A stretch of DNA of 64,000 bases from Ascidiimonas meishanensis (GCF_037782385.1 NZ_JBBEXD010000004.1:124001-188000); one strand, 5' to 3'; positions 44,266 through 53,513 are shown, numbered from the stretch's first letter. Notes: generated by a model from the letters alone, not told the origin. Numbers and translations are program-made.

Positions 44266-45009
44266 TTAATCCATAATCTTAGCCTTAATAACTCTTGCAT
44301 TCATTTCGGCGATATTCACAATAGAAATCGCTTCTGGGCATTCTACCTCACAGGCACCAGTGAAGGTACAGCTTCCAAAACCTTCTGCCTCCATTTGAAA
44401 GGTCATTTCTTTAACACGCTTGTGCTGTTCTGCTTTTCCTTGTGGTAAACTATTTAAGTGATTTATTTTGGCAGAAGTAAATAAGGCCGCTGATGAATTT
44501 TTACAAGTGGCCACACAAGCACCACAACCAATACAGGCAGCAGCATCCATAGCACGGTCTGAAACTTCCTTTGGAATGGGAATTGCGTTTGCTTCTGGTG
44601 CAGTTCCGGTTTTAGCACTTATAAAAGCTCCTTTTTCAATGATACGATCAAATGCAGAACGGTCTACAATAAGGTCTTTGATGACAGGGAAAGACGTTGC
44701 TCTCCAAGGTTCTACCACAATAGTATCTCCATCTTTAAAACTACGCATATGTAATTGGCAGGTAGTAAGGTGATCATGCGGTCCGTGAGCTCTGCCGTTG
44801 ATAAAGACTCCGCATTGTCCGCAAATACCTTCTCTACAATCATATTCATAAGCAATTACCTTTTCACCTTTTAGTACCAATAACTCATTAAGATGATCTA
44901 GTGCTTCCAGAAAAGACATGTCTTCGGTTAGCCCGTCAACCTCATAATCTTTAATAGTGCCTTTTTTTGTAGAGTCTTCCTGCCTCCATATTTTAAATGT
45001 TACTTTCAT
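44266..45009 (-). CDS. sdhB: Succinate dehydrogenase/fumarate reductase iron-sulfur subunit (247 aa)
   Basis: The [2Fe-2S] site is YDCREGICGQCGVFINGRAHG with a further Cys in LTTCQ (about residues 55-85). The [4Fe-4S] and [3Fe-4S] sites are in CIGCGACVATCKN (about 155) and GACEVECPEAI (about 220). This subunit carries electrons between the flavoprotein and the membrane anchor. It ends the sdhC-sdhA-sdhB operon and lies seven bases after sdhA. The class with a single cytochrome b subunit is typical of Bacteroidota. Confidence 0.96.
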   Translation of the reverse strand: MKVTFKIWRQEDSTKKGTIKDYEVDGLTEDMSFLEALDHLNELLVLKGEKVIAYEYDCREGICGQCGVFINGRAHGPHDHLTTCQLHMRSFKDGDTIVVEPWRATSFPVIKDLIVDRSAFDRIIEKGAFISAKTGTAPEANAIPIPKEVSDRAMDAAACIGCGACVATCKNSSAALFTSAKINHLNSLPQGKAEQHKRVKEMTFQMEAEGFGSCTFTGACEVECPEAISIVNIAEMNARVIKAKIMD

Positions 45010-45015
45010 TTTATC

Positions 45016-46926
45016 TCATTTATAACTTCTAACCGATGGTTGTACATATTCAAATTCTAATACTTCCTTATGCAATTCAAAATTGCCTTTATCATATTCC
45101 CAGGCAGATACATAGGAATAATTTTCATCTACCCGTACAGCTTCTCCCTCTTTAGTTTGATACTCTTCTCTAAAATGTGCTCCGCATGATTCTTCCCGTT
45201 GTAGGGCATCGGTGCACATTAAAACACCCAATTCTATAAAATCTGCAAGGCGCAGTGCTTTTTCGAGCTCGGTATTTAACTCATTGCTTTCTCCTGTAAC
45301 CTTTACATCCTTCCAGAAATCATCTCTAATTTGCTTAATTTGTTCAATCGCATTTTCCAATCCCTTTTTATTTCTACTCATGGCGCACTCTTGCCACATC
45401 ACTTTGCCTAATTCTCTATGAAAATGGTCTACGGTTCTGGTTCCGTTAATTTTTAGAATCTTATCTATATGTTCTGCTACTTCCTTTTCGGCTTCCTCAA
45501 AAGCTGGATGATCTGCAGTAGGGTGATCTTCCCTAAGTGCTCCTGCTAAATAATTGTTAATGGTGTTGGGTAAAACAAAATAGCCATCTATACTTGCCTG
45601 CAATAAAGAATTTGCTCCAAGCCTATTAGCACCGTGATCTGAAAAATTGCATTCCCCTATTGCATAAAGTCCTGGAATGGTAGTCATTAATTCATAGTCT
45701 ACCCATAAGCCACCCATGGAGAAATGGGCTGCTGGTGAAATTTGCATGGGTTCCTTGTAAGCATCAATTCCGGTAATCTTTTTATACATGGTAAACAAAT
45801 TACCGTATCTGTCTTCTATAGTCTTTAGTCCAAACTGCTTAATTGCATGTTTAAAATCAAGGTAAACTGCGTTTTTGAGTCTACCAACTCCGTAACCTGC
45901 ATCTATTCTTTCTTTAGCCGCTCTTGACGCTATATCGCGAGGTGCTAAATTTCCAAAACTTGGATATCTCCGTTCTAAATAATAATCGCGTTCTGCTTCC
46001 GGTATATCATTCGCTTTTCTAGCATCTTCCTTTTGTTTTGGCACCCAAATACGACCATCATTCCGCAGAGATTCAGACATGAGCGTGAGTTTTGATTGGG
46101 CTTCACTAGATTGAGGTAAAGCAGTTGGGTGTATTTGTGTAAAACTAGGAGCACCAAACAGAGCTCCTTTTTTGTGCGCTTTCCAAATCGCACTTCCATT
46201 ACAACCAATCGCGAGGGTAGACAGTCTAAAAACTCTGGAATAACCACCCGTAGCTAGCACCACAGCATCAGCTGCATATCTTTTTAGTTTTCCAGTGACC
46301 AAATCTCTAACAATTATTCCTTTGGCTTTTCCATCAATTAAAACTACATCCAACATTTCGCTTCTTGGAAACATTTGTACTTTTTTTGCCTTTACCATTT
46401 TATACAACTGAGCGTAAGCAGCTAACAGTAATTGTTGCCCTGTCTGCCCTCGTGCATAGAAAGTACGCTGAACTTGAACACCCCCAAAACTTCGGTTTAC
46501 CAGTGTTCCTCCATACTCTCTTGCAAAAGGGACTCCTTGTTGAACATAATGATCTATAAGGGGTGCAGAAAGTTCTGCTAGCCTATAAGTATTAGCTTCC
46601 CTAGACCTAAAATCACCTCCTTTAAGGGTATCATAAAACATGCGCCACACGCTATCACCATCGTGTTGATAGTTTTTTGCCGCATTAATACCTCCTTGAG
46701 CGGCTACTGAATGCGCACGCCTTGCAGAATCTTGATAACAAAAACACTTTACATCATATCCTAATTCTGCAAGTGTCGCAGCGGCACCAGAACCTGCCAG
46801 TCCAGAACCAACAACAATCACATTTAATTTTTTCTTATTCGCAGGATTAACCAATTGTGATTTTACCTGATAATTACGCCATTTATCTTCTAGTTTTCCA
46901 TCTGGAATTTTTGCATCTAGTCTCAT
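45016..46926 (-). CDS. sdhA: Succinate dehydrogenase/fumarate reductase flavoprotein subunit (636 aa)
   Basis: The FAD-binding motif VVGSGLAGSGAAATLAELGYDV is at about residues 37-58, and SARRAHSVAAQGGINAAKNYQ holds the His that links FAD covalently. Later motifs include AREYGGTLVNRSFGGVQVQRTFYARGQTG in parts, and the active-site HPTALP, GGLWVDYE and LYAIGECNFSDHGANRLGANSLL. The enzyme oxidises succinate in the TCA cycle or reduces fumarate. Length is normal. It is the middle gene of the operon. Confidence 0.97.
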   Translation of the reverse strand: MRLDAKIPDGKLEDKWRNYQVKSQLVNPANKKKLNVIVVGSGLAGSGAAATLAELGYDVKCFCYQDSARRAHSVAAQGGINAAKNYQHDGDSVWRMFYDTLKGGDFRSREANTYRLAELSAPLIDHYVQQGVPFAREYGGTLVNRSFGGVQVQRTFYARGQTGQQLLLAAYAQLYKMVKAKKVQMFPRSEMLDVVLIDGKAKGIIVRDLVTGKLKRYAADAVVLATGGYSRVFRLSTLAIGCNGSAIWKAHKKGALFGAPSFTQIHPTALPQSSEAQSKLTLMSESLRNDGRIWVPKQKEDARKANDIPEAERDYYLERRYPSFGNLAPRDIASRAAKERIDAGYGVGRLKNAVYLDFKHAIKQFGLKTIEDRYGNLFTMYKKITGIDAYKEPMQISPAAHFSMGGLWVDYELMTTIPGLYAIGECNFSDHGANRLGANSLLQASIDGYFVLPNTINNYLAGALREDHPTADHPAFEEAEKEVAEHIDKILKINGTRTVDHFHRELGKVMWQECAMSRNKKGLENAIEQIKQIRDDFWKDVKVTGESNELNTELEKALRLADFIELGVLMCTDALQREESCGAHFREEYQTKEGEAVRVDENYSYVSAWEYDKGNFELHKEVLEFEYVQPSVRSYK

Positions 46927-46935
46927 CTTGCTTCC

Positions 46936-47604
46936 TTATTTAAAATAGACAATAAAAGGTATCACCCCAAAACCAACACCCATAATAACCGCATATATTA
47001 ATGCTACTTTTGCCAACAAACGAAGTCCTTTTTTATGATAGAATCCTAATGTTTTAAAGGCACTTTTTAAACCGTGATGCAAGTGAAATGCTAGCGGAAC
47101 TGCCAATACCGTATAAAAAATCACATAGTATATATTGTGAAAAAGGCTGCTGGTTACTTCGTAGACATCTAAGTTACCCTCTATATCCAGTCTCACAGCT
47201 TCTCCCATTCCTAACTTTATTCTAGCCCAAAAATTTGCCAGATGTACAACAATAAATAATAATATCAATGTGCCTAACAACCCCATGTTCTGGGACGTCC
47301 AGCTACTGTTTTCTTGAAAATGGTTCACTGTATATTTTTGTGGTTTGGCTTTTCTATTATTTATGGTAATAATAAGCGCATAAATTACATGTAGTAATAT
47401 GGATGCATACAATGCGTAAGCTACTATTTTTATTAACGGACTTTCTCTAAGGGTAGTGGAATACGAATTGTAGAGCGAGCGTGCAGTTTCTTCTGGAAGT
47501 AAAAGAATACAGTTGGCAGACAAGTGTACCACTAAAAAAGTACAAAGGAATAATCCGGTGCCTGCGACTATCACTTTTCGAAAAAATAATTGATTTATGG
47601 CCAT
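46936..47604 (-). CDS. sdhC: Succinate dehydrogenase cytochrome b subunit (222 aa)
   Basis: Five membrane helices are visible, starting FRKVIVAGTGLFLCTFLVVHLSAN, with histidines in helices 1 (VVHLSAN), 2 (LLHVIYALII), 3 (FIVVHLANFW) and 4 (FHLHHGLKSAF), as expected for the di-heme or mono-heme cytochrome b558 class. This subunit anchors SdhA and SdhB and passes electrons to the quinone. It is the first gene of the operon; the region 47605-47847 to the divergent lipoprotein gene should hold its promoter, but I cannot point to a clear one. Confidence 0.93.
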   Translation of the reverse strand: MAINQLFFRKVIVAGTGLFLCTFLVVHLSANCILLLPEETARSLYNSYSTTLRESPLIKIVAYALYASILLHVIYALIITINNRKAKPQKYTVNHFQENSSWTSQNMGLLGTLILLFIVVHLANFWARIKLGMGEAVRLDIEGNLDVYEVTSSLFHNIYYVIFYTVLAVPLAFHLHHGLKSAFKTLGFYHKKGLRLLAKVALIYAVIMGVGFGVIPFIVYFK

Positions 47605-47847
47605 AGCCCTTACTATTTAAGTATTGTAAATTAGTTGGTCTATTGAAACAAAACTCTTCGTGGAATTTTTTATATATTCAATAAATTCATTTAAAATTTT
47701 AAGATACTAATTTATATAAAGTAATTACTTTAAAAGTGACTTATATCATAGTTGAAAAACTTTTTAGTTGAAAAAGATAGGCTACAAACTATAAAAAGTA
47801 GCACGCAACCTTACTTGAAATAAAGTATCTTATAGAAAAGCAAACCA

Positions 47848-48270
47848 ATGAAAATAACCAAATTAATACTGTTTATTATGATTGTTGGCATTTTAGCGTG
47901 TAGTAATGATGATGGTAACTTTAATGGCTGTGATGATGGTGTGATTATTAGCGCTCAGAAATTCGTCAATGCACCTGATGATCAACTCACGATCTCAAAT
48001 CTTAAAATTACCGAAAACTGTTTGGCAATTACTTTCAATGCAAGCGGGTGCAATGGCGAAAGCTGGAGTCTCAAATTGATTGATGCTGCAGAAGTTTTAG
48101 AATCTGCTCCTCCCCAACGAAATGTAAGGCTTTCTTTAAAAAATGAAGAACTTTGCGACGCAATCATTACAAAAACCCTAAGCTTTGATCTAACAAAGTT
48201 ACAATTAGAAGGAAATGAGGTGATACTAAGAATTGCTAATAATTCATCACAAATAAGTTATACATATTAG
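47848..48270 (+). CDS. Small lipoprotein of unknown function (140 aa)
   Basis: The signal peptide MKITKLILFIMIVGILAC gives a lipid-bearing Cys18, followed by the acidic SNDDGNFNGCDDG. The mature part has three more cysteines (GCDDG, ENCLAI, SGCNGE, plus LCDAI) and beta-type alternation (CLAITFNASGCNGESWSLKLID, NVRLSLKNEELC), as in a small Ig-like or plexin-like sandwich stabilised by disulfides. I recognise no named family. It is divergent from sdhC and followed after 100 bases by the TerC gene. Confidence 0.75.
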   Translation: MKITKLILFIMIVGILACSNDDGNFNGCDDGVIISAQKFVNAPDDQLTISNLKITENCLAITFNASGCNGESWSLKLIDAAEVLESAPPQRNVRLSLKNEELCDAIITKTLSFDLTKLQLEGNEVILRIANNSSQISYTY

Positions 48271-48372
48271 TTTTATCATGATTCATTAGAGCTAATTTGG
48301 ATTTTCTTGTGAAACAAAGCCATTTTCAAACCACTATTTTAAATATCTTCGTGCTGCTAAAATAAATAACAG

Positions 48373-49146
48373 ATGGAAGGTATTTTTACATTAGATAATT
48401 TAATTACGCTAGTTCTTCTCACGCTATTACAAGCCGTATTGGGGCTGGATAACCTTTTATATATATCTTTAGAATCTAAAAGAGCTCCAGAAGAAAAGCA
48501 AGCCAGAGTAAGAGGTATTGGTATAGGACTCGCCATTATTTTAAGAATTGTGCTGCTGTTTGTGCTCATCAATGTAATTTCTTATTTTCAAAGTCCGTGG
48601 TTTAGTATTAAATGGACTAAAATTTTTGAAGGAAATTTTAATCTTCATAGTCTAATTGTTTTAGGTGGTGGAGCATTTATTATGTACACTGCTGTAAAAG
48701 AAATATGGCATATGATGCAACTGGAAGATGAATTAAATAAAGAAACCAAACCTAAATCTTTGAACGGTATTATATTTTCAATTGTTTTAATGAATTTGGT
48801 ATTTTCTTTTGACTCTATTTTAAGTGCCATCGCATTAACCGATGTATTTCCAGTAATGGCAACGGCTATTATTATAGGAGGTGTATTAATGATATGGCTT
48901 TCTGGAAGAGTTACTGCCTTTTTAAAGAAAAACAGAATGTATGAAGTATTGGGGCTTTTTATTCTGCTAATTGTAGGTATTATGCTCCTTTCTGAAGGAG
49001 GACATTTGGCACATCTTACCCTTTTTGATAATCCGGTTACCCCCATGAGTAAAACTACTTTTTACTTTGTAATTACCGTATTGGTTATTGTAGATGTAAT
49101 ACAATCACGTTATCAAAAGAATCTTTCTGCTACAAAGAATAGATGA
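48373..49146 (+). CDS. TerC-family integral membrane protein (257 aa)
   Basis: Seven or so helices contain the two family hallmarks: LLQAVLGLDNLLYISLESKR (about residues 17-36) and LMNLVFSFDSILSAIALTDVF (about 130-150), each with an acidic residue within the membrane. TerC proteins are metal (manganese) efflux transporters or related in other bacteria; here the substrate is not known. The stop overlaps the ATG of the small gene downstream (ATGA), a sign of coupling. Confidence 0.88.
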   Translation: MEGIFTLDNLITLVLLTLLQAVLGLDNLLYISLESKRAPEEKQARVRGIGIGLAIILRIVLLFVLINVISYFQSPWFSIKWTKIFEGNFNLHSLIVLGGGAFIMYTAVKEIWHMMQLEDELNKETKPKSLNGIIFSIVLMNLVFSFDSILSAIALTDVFPVMATAIIIGGVLMIWLSGRVTAFLKKNRMYEVLGLFILLIVGIMLLSEGGHLAHLTLFDNPVTPMSKTTFYFVITVLVIVDVIQSRYQKNLSATKNR

Positions 49147-49310
49147 AAACTAAAATATGCCACACCTGTAAAAAGACTAAAGAAGTACTTTATCGCATTC
49201 AAATTGCAAAAGGTAAAGTTTGGATTTTTGTTTGTGATAATTGTATTGTAGAACATCAATCCAAACCTGCATACAGGTATGGAGGGACCTGGAAAGGAAA
49301 AAGACATTAA
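49143..49310 (+). CDS. Small zinc-ribbon-like protein (55 aa)
   Basis: The ATG overlaps the TerC stop by the sequence ATGA, and the frame runs 55 codons to TAA at 49308-49310. The protein has CHTC near residue 6 and CDNC near residue 31, spaced like a zinc ribbon, and a basic end (RYGGTWKGKRH). A longer reading frame for ppa would run over it, but ppa has a better start at 49343. It is too short for simple gene calls and is easy to miss. I know of no function; coupling to TerC suggests a shared role with metal. Confidence 0.7.
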   Translation: MKTKICHTCKKTKEVLYRIQIAKGKVWIFVCDNCIVEHQSKPAYRYGGTWKGKRH

Positions 49311-49342
49311 AAAACATTCTAAAATTACTAAAATTAGCTATT

Positions 49343-49879
49343 ATGAATATTCACCCTTGGCACGATGTAAGTATTGGAACCAACAGCCCAGAAATGGTAA
49401 CAGGTATTATAGAAATTCCTAAAAATTGCAGAGCTAAATACGAATTAGATAAAGATTCAGGAATGTTAATTTTAGATAGAGTATTGTATTCTTCTATTAA
49501 CTATCCTGCAAACTATGGTTTTATTCCTCAAACTTACTGTGATGATGGAGATCCTCTTGACATTCTTGTCTTATCACAAATTGAAATTGTTCCCATGTGT
49601 CTTGTTGAGGCAAAGGTAATTGGTGTAATGCGAATGCTTGATGGTGGTGAGATGGATGATAAAATTATTGCAATCGCTGCTAATGATATGAGTGTGAATC
49701 ATATCAATGATATTTCTGAATTACCTAAGCATTCCATTAAAGAACTTCGCAGCTTTTTTGAAGACTATAAAAAATTGGAAAACAAATCTGTAGTAGTAGA
49801 AGACTTTCAAGGTAGAAAAATAGCCCATGAGGTTGTAAATCAAAGTATATTAGACTATCATAAAAAATTTAAAAAGTAA
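49343..49879 (+). CDS. ppa: Inorganic pyrophosphatase, family I (178 aa)
   Basis: The start at 49343 (MNIHPWHDVSIG) fits the family; an upstream extension of 34 codons overlaps the small zinc-ribbon gene and is rejected. Motifs are EIPKNCRAKYELDKDSG, the substrate loop YPANYGFIPQTYCDDGDPLDILV with the Mg-binding acidic residues (DxDPxD) and KVIGVMRMLDGGEMDDKIIA. It splits pyrophosphate to pull biosynthesis forward. Length is normal. Confidence 0.97.
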   Translation: MNIHPWHDVSIGTNSPEMVTGIIEIPKNCRAKYELDKDSGMLILDRVLYSSINYPANYGFIPQTYCDDGDPLDILVLSQIEIVPMCLVEAKVIGVMRMLDGGEMDDKIIAIAANDMSVNHINDISELPKHSIKELRSFFEDYKKLENKSVVVEDFQGRKIAHEVVNQSILDYHKKFKK

Positions 49880-50301
49880 AAAAACAGGGGTTTCGTAAAA
49901 GTTCATAATTTAATGATATATCTTTTTTCTAGATATGAAGATAACACAACTCTGCTACATAAAATTTTCATAAGGTGATGAAAATATATATATCTGCCAT
50001 TAAAATAAAAAACCGAAAACAAGAGTCTCCGGTTTTATTTTGTTCGACTAAAAACAAATTTTATCAAATGTATATCCATTGAAGCAAAATGGATAACACA
50101 CTAATAAGGACTAATTAACACCAATTAAATATACTAAATAAGTAAGAATATTCCTTACGAAAATTATTAATTAACAGTTTTTCAAATACTTAAAACACTA
50201 AAAAAAATGATTATCATCACCAAAACCCCAATAAACATAGTACTTTAGAGCTATTAGTATTTGAAGTAAATTTGTAATAATAATTAGTATGTTGTTTTGT
50301 T
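49880..50301. other. Intergenic region between ppa and mscL
   Basis: No gene is visible. A hairpin AAAACCG/CGGTTTT at about 50009-50036 followed by T-rich sequence may end ppa transcription. A TAAATTTG at 50267-50274, 28 bases before mscL, resembles the -7 element of a Bacteroidota promoter, with a weak TTTA at 50244-50247 in place of TTTG. Confidence 0.5.
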
Positions 50302-50748
50302 ATGAAAAAATTTTGGGAAGAGTTTAAAGAATTTGCCGTTAAAGGTAATATGATAGATATAGCTGTAGGGGTTATTATTGGCGCCTCTTTTAATAATGTG
50401 GTAAATGTGTTGGTGAAAGAGGTATTTCTTCCTCCTTTGTCTTATTTAACAGATGGTGTAAGTTGGGCAAACAAAAAAATTATTCTCAGAGAAGCCATTG
50501 TAAAAGATGGAGTTACCAGTTCCGAGGAAATAGCTCTTGGATATGGAAAACTTTTTGAGTCTGGTTTTGATTTCCTTATTATTGGTCTTGTTGTATTTAT
50601 TATTATTAAATTAATGAACAAACTTAAAAACCAATCAGAAGATACCAATGACACTAAAGTAAAGACTCCCAAAGATATTGAGTTACTCACTAAAATGACG
50701 ACACTGTTGGAAGAGCAGAATCAATTACTCAATAAAAAAGAAGAATAA
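50302..50748 (+). CDS. mscL: Large-conductance mechanosensitive channel (148 aa)
   Basis: The N-terminal amphipathic helix MKKFWEEFKEFAVKGNMIDIA leads into TM1 (AVGVIIGASFNNVVNVLVKEVFLPPLSYL). A periplasmic loop, TM2 (FLIIGLVVFIIIKLMNKLK) and a charged C-terminal bundle (TPKDIELLTKMTTLLEEQNQLLN) follow. The channel opens under membrane tension and releases solutes on osmotic downshock. The loop (about 47-80) is somewhat longer than in Escherichia coli. A single gene with its own promoter seems likely. Confidence 0.96.
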   Translation: MKKFWEEFKEFAVKGNMIDIAVGVIIGASFNNVVNVLVKEVFLPPLSYLTDGVSWANKKIILREAIVKDGVTSSEEIALGYGKLFESGFDFLIIGLVVFIIIKLMNKLKNQSEDTNDTKVKTPKDIELLTKMTTLLEEQNQLLNKKEE

Positions 50749-50804
50749 CCTTTACGTATAAAATCAATTTGTTTTATATCTTACTTTAATTAAGAATATA
50801 GCTA

Positions 50805-51230
50805 ATGAAACGCTACTATTTGTGTATTATTCTTTTTGTATGTGGTATTACTAAAAACGCCTACACGCAGGAGCTTTCTAAACACCGCTGGAACAACAGA
50901 CTTGTACTCTTAGTAGTTCAAGATAGCTCAAATCAACTACTACAAAGACAACTTGAAGAGTTTGAAAAGCATAAAAAAGGACTTGAAGAACGGAAAATCT
51001 TAGTGTATATGATTGCTCCCAATGGTTTTAAAAAAGAAGATGAGTCATGGAACTATTCCGAAGCACTTTTTAAAAAATATAACCAAAATAAAACTCCTTT
51101 TGAGGTGATCCTTCTTGGACTTGACGGAGGCATTAAAGCCAGAAAAAAAGAAATTTTCTATTGCAGAGATCTTTTTGCCATTGTGGATGCGATGCCTATG
51201 AGACAAAATGAAATTAGAAAGCAACATTAA
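50805..51230 (+). CDS. DUF4174 protein, probably periplasmic (141 aa)
   Basis: A signal peptide (YYLCIILFVCGITKNAYTQ) is followed by ELSKHRWNNRLVLLVVQDSSNQLLQRQ, the DUF4174 start, and by FEVILLGLDGGIKARKKEIF with YCRDLFAIVDAMPMRQNEI at the end. The last motifs (LIGLDGGxK and IDxMPMRQ) are family marks. The fold resembles thioredoxin without the CxxC. The function is unknown. It follows mscL by 57 bases and converges on the thioredoxin-domain gene 9 bases away. Confidence 0.85.
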   Translation: MKRYYLCIILFVCGITKNAYTQELSKHRWNNRLVLLVVQDSSNQLLQRQLEEFEKHKKGLEERKILVYMIAPNGFKKEDESWNYSEALFKKYNQNKTPFEVILLGLDGGIKARKKEIFYCRDLFAIVDAMPMRQNEIRKQH

Positions 51231-51239
51231 ATCACTCCC

Positions 51240-52787
51240 TTACTTTGTTGCTATTAAATCTTCTTTCAAAGCTTTTTCAAAAAGCGCTCGTATCTGTTTG
51301 CTTTCAGGACCAGGAGCATTACTATGCATCAATTTACCATTCCTATCATAAATAAGATAACGTGGAATTGTATTTAGACGGAGTGCTTCGTAAAAATTCG
51401 CAAAGGGATAGTTAACAGCTAATAAATTCTCATCATACAAGGATAAACCTTCCTTTTGCATCGCTTTTTTCCATCGGCGTATATCTTTATCAATAGAGAT
51501 ATAAACAAAAACTACATCCTTATATTCTTTTTGAAGTTTTTTAGAATCTTTCATTACAGCCCTACAGGGTTTACACCAACTAGCCCAAAAGTCAATATAT
51601 ACTAATTTACCCTTATGCTTATTTAAAACTTCTTTAAAAACACTCTTGTTTTTATTAGGTGTAATTAAATGAACCTCTTCCTGTTCTTGTTTTAATTCTA
51701 AAAAGTCTATTAAGTAATTATCTGTGATCTCTTTTTTGAGAATTTCATTATCAACCGTATCAAAATATAATTGTGTGTATTTCTTAACATCGGATTCCGA
51801 GAAATAATGAATAATTTCTTTTAGATAATGTGTTAACGCATAAGCTTTAGTTTTGCCATGCAACTGCTCATTTGCTATAAGCGCATCAAAAGCTTTAGGT
51901 GCATCCGGCACACTTCCTCCAGAAACATTTATAAGCTTGATTTTCTCAAGCTTTTCTATGCTTTTCTGAACCAGTTCTTGGTAAAAATTAAAACCTACTA
52001 AATGATCATTTTCTTTAAAATAGCGCAGAAGTAATTTCAGATCAATATCTTCATATTCAATACGATACATCCATTGGTACGCAGTTAATTGATTTAGATA
52101 ATAAAGATAAACTTCCTGAGAAAGTTCTTGCTTCTCTAACAACTTTTTGAGGTATGCTTTTTGCAGTTCAGTTTCCTGTAACATTTGCAACCCCACATTT
52201 TTTTTGAACTCATTAAACTTTAATGTATACTCTTCCTTTGACATTCCGGGTATGAAGGGAACAAAAGGTAAAGGATATAAAAATTGAATCGTAGACGAAT
52301 AATTATGATTAGATGGAATTTTTCTAAGATCTCTTGAGATTATAAGATCTCTTGAAGCTATTTGCCTATCATTAAGCAATTCAAATTTTGGAACCTCCTC
52401 TTTATAACGAATATAAAGTGTATCTCCATTTTTGAGCAATAAGTTCATTCGTTGATAAGAATCATCATCCAAATTAATTTCTAAATAAGCTTGCTGAGTT
52501 TCAATGGTTAGGGTATCTAAAGAGCTGTTTTTTTGGACATTTGAGATGTTTCTCTTGTATACATCATCTGTGTACATTACTAAATCCTTGTAAAATTCAG
52601 AAGCTCCATAGATAGGCCCAGGTTTTAATCTTGGTATAGGCGCATTTTCTATAATTAAAGTAATGCTTCCCGCTATTTCTGATACTGGATTTATAGTTGC
52701 TACTTTTTCAGAAGTTTTTACATTACAACCTTTGCTTAAAACAAAAAAGCTCAAAAAGATACTTAAAAGGTAGCCCATTTTTTGCAT
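51240..52787 (-). CDS. TlpA-like thioredoxin-domain protein with long N-terminal region (515 aa)
   Basis: The start MQKMGYLLSIFLSFFVLSKGC suggests a lipoprotein, with Cys21 after SKG. A helical region of about 340 residues follows, which resembles the DUF4369/helical parts of Bacteroidota TlpA-like proteins only loosely. The C-terminal domain (about 375-515) is thioredoxin-like with IDFWASWCKPCRAVMKDS carrying the CxxC pair, and the cis-Pro region NTIPRYLIYDRNGKL. It should be a membrane-attached thiol-disulfide enzyme facing the periplasm. Just upstream lies a double-glycine peptide gene with four cysteines, which may be a partner. Confidence 0.85.
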   Translation of the reverse strand: MQKMGYLLSIFLSFFVLSKGCNVKTSEKVATINPVSEIAGSITLIIENAPIPRLKPGPIYGASEFYKDLVMYTDDVYKRNISNVQKNSSLDTLTIETQQAYLEINLDDDSYQRMNLLLKNGDTLYIRYKEEVPKFELLNDRQIASRDLIISRDLRKIPSNHNYSSTIQFLYPLPFVPFIPGMSKEEYTLKFNEFKKNVGLQMLQETELQKAYLKKLLEKQELSQEVYLYYLNQLTAYQWMYRIEYEDIDLKLLLRYFKENDHLVGFNFYQELVQKSIEKLEKIKLINVSGGSVPDAPKAFDALIANEQLHGKTKAYALTHYLKEIIHYFSESDVKKYTQLYFDTVDNEILKKEITDNYLIDFLELKQEQEEVHLITPNKNKSVFKEVLNKHKGKLVYIDFWASWCKPCRAVMKDSKKLQKEYKDVVFVYISIDKDIRRWKKAMQKEGLSLYDENLLAVNYPFANFYEALRLNTIPRYLIYDRNGKLMHSNAPGPESKQIRALFEKALKEDLIATK

Positions 52788-52806
52788 AACTATATTTCTT
52801 TAAAAA

Positions 52807-52840
52807 AGCCAAAACAGTATGGTTACTGTTTTGGCTTAAT
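52807..52840 (-). terminator. Terminator/attenuator between the GG peptide and the thioredoxin gene
   Basis: AGCCAAAACAGTA and TACTGTTTTGGCT form a perfect 13-bp stem with a TGGT loop, followed on the minus strand by a run of T. It lies between two genes of the same strand, so it may let the short peptide be made in excess and the downstream gene by read-through. Confidence 0.85.
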
Positions 52841-52844
52841 ATTT

Positions 52845-53087
52845 CTATTCTAAGGTCAATAAATATTGTTTATGATCATCGTTTAACCATGTTGCGCTCC
52901 CACAACTATCACAGCACCAATGTCCGCCGGTTGCTGCTGCTCCAGCCTGCGCCTGCGCCATAGAAACTCCAGAGATTCCGGCATAACCGTTTCCTCCCTG
53001 AAATGCACATGTTCCACCTCCCAAAATATTTCTTTGTTCCGCTTTACTCAAAATTTGAGTTCCTTTTAAATTTTTAATAGTAATCAT
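52845..53087 (-). CDS. Double-glycine leader peptide, bacteriocin-like (80 aa)
   Basis: The start at 53085-53087 (MITIKNLKGTQILSKAEQRNILGGG) yields a 24- to 25-residue leader of the same type as at 341 (x.LSK.EQ..I.GG). The core of about 55 residues has GTCAFQGGNGYAG, an Ala- and Gly-rich middle (SMAQAQAGAAATGG) and a cysteine cluster (HWCCDSCGSATW), four Cys in all. It should be processed by a C39 exporter, but none is nearby; the only one in the window is 43 kb away. The gene directly follows, on the same strand, as the upstream neighbour of the thioredoxin-domain gene, separated by a terminator. A longer frame upstream adds 12 residues without benefit. Confidence 0.75.
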   Translation of the reverse strand: MITIKNLKGTQILSKAEQRNILGGGTCAFQGGNGYAGISGVSMAQAQAGAAATGGHWCCDSCGSATWLNDDHKQYLLTLE

Positions 53088-53513
53088 AATTAAATTAAAG
53101 TTTGGTTTACTAATTCCAGTCACTATTTAAAGACATGCCGGGTTCTGTCTTTTCCTTGCAAGAAATTTTAAATGTTTTAATATTATAGGGGGACATTAAC
53201 CTTGTAAAAATGTGTTATATGCAAGAATAAATACTGCCTTAACAAACCAAAATAAAGAATCAAAATAATTCCAAATCTGTTTTGAAGCTATTAAAAATGA
53301 ATGGAATATGCCAGAATTATTTAATTCAAGTATCATTTTTATGGCTAAACCACAAGTATTCAACAGGATTTAAGTATTTATTTGAAAAAACTGCTAATTC
53401 CCTCATTTATTTCTAGTTACAAAAACAGCATAATCAGATTGATTCATTTCACTATATTTAATCATATTTTTTTTGTGTCATTTTGGTTAACATTGAATTA
53501 GCGACTGCTTTTT
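53088..53513. other. Intergenic region between the GG peptide and the Na/Pi symporter
   Basis: This AT-rich stretch of about 425 bases holds the two divergent promoters. I see no open frame of note, and no promoter match that I would name with confidence. Confidence 0.4.

Noticed and set aside
49241..49342. Upstream extension of ppa
   Set aside because: It overlaps the small zinc-ribbon gene and adds residues absent from family I pyrophosphatases.
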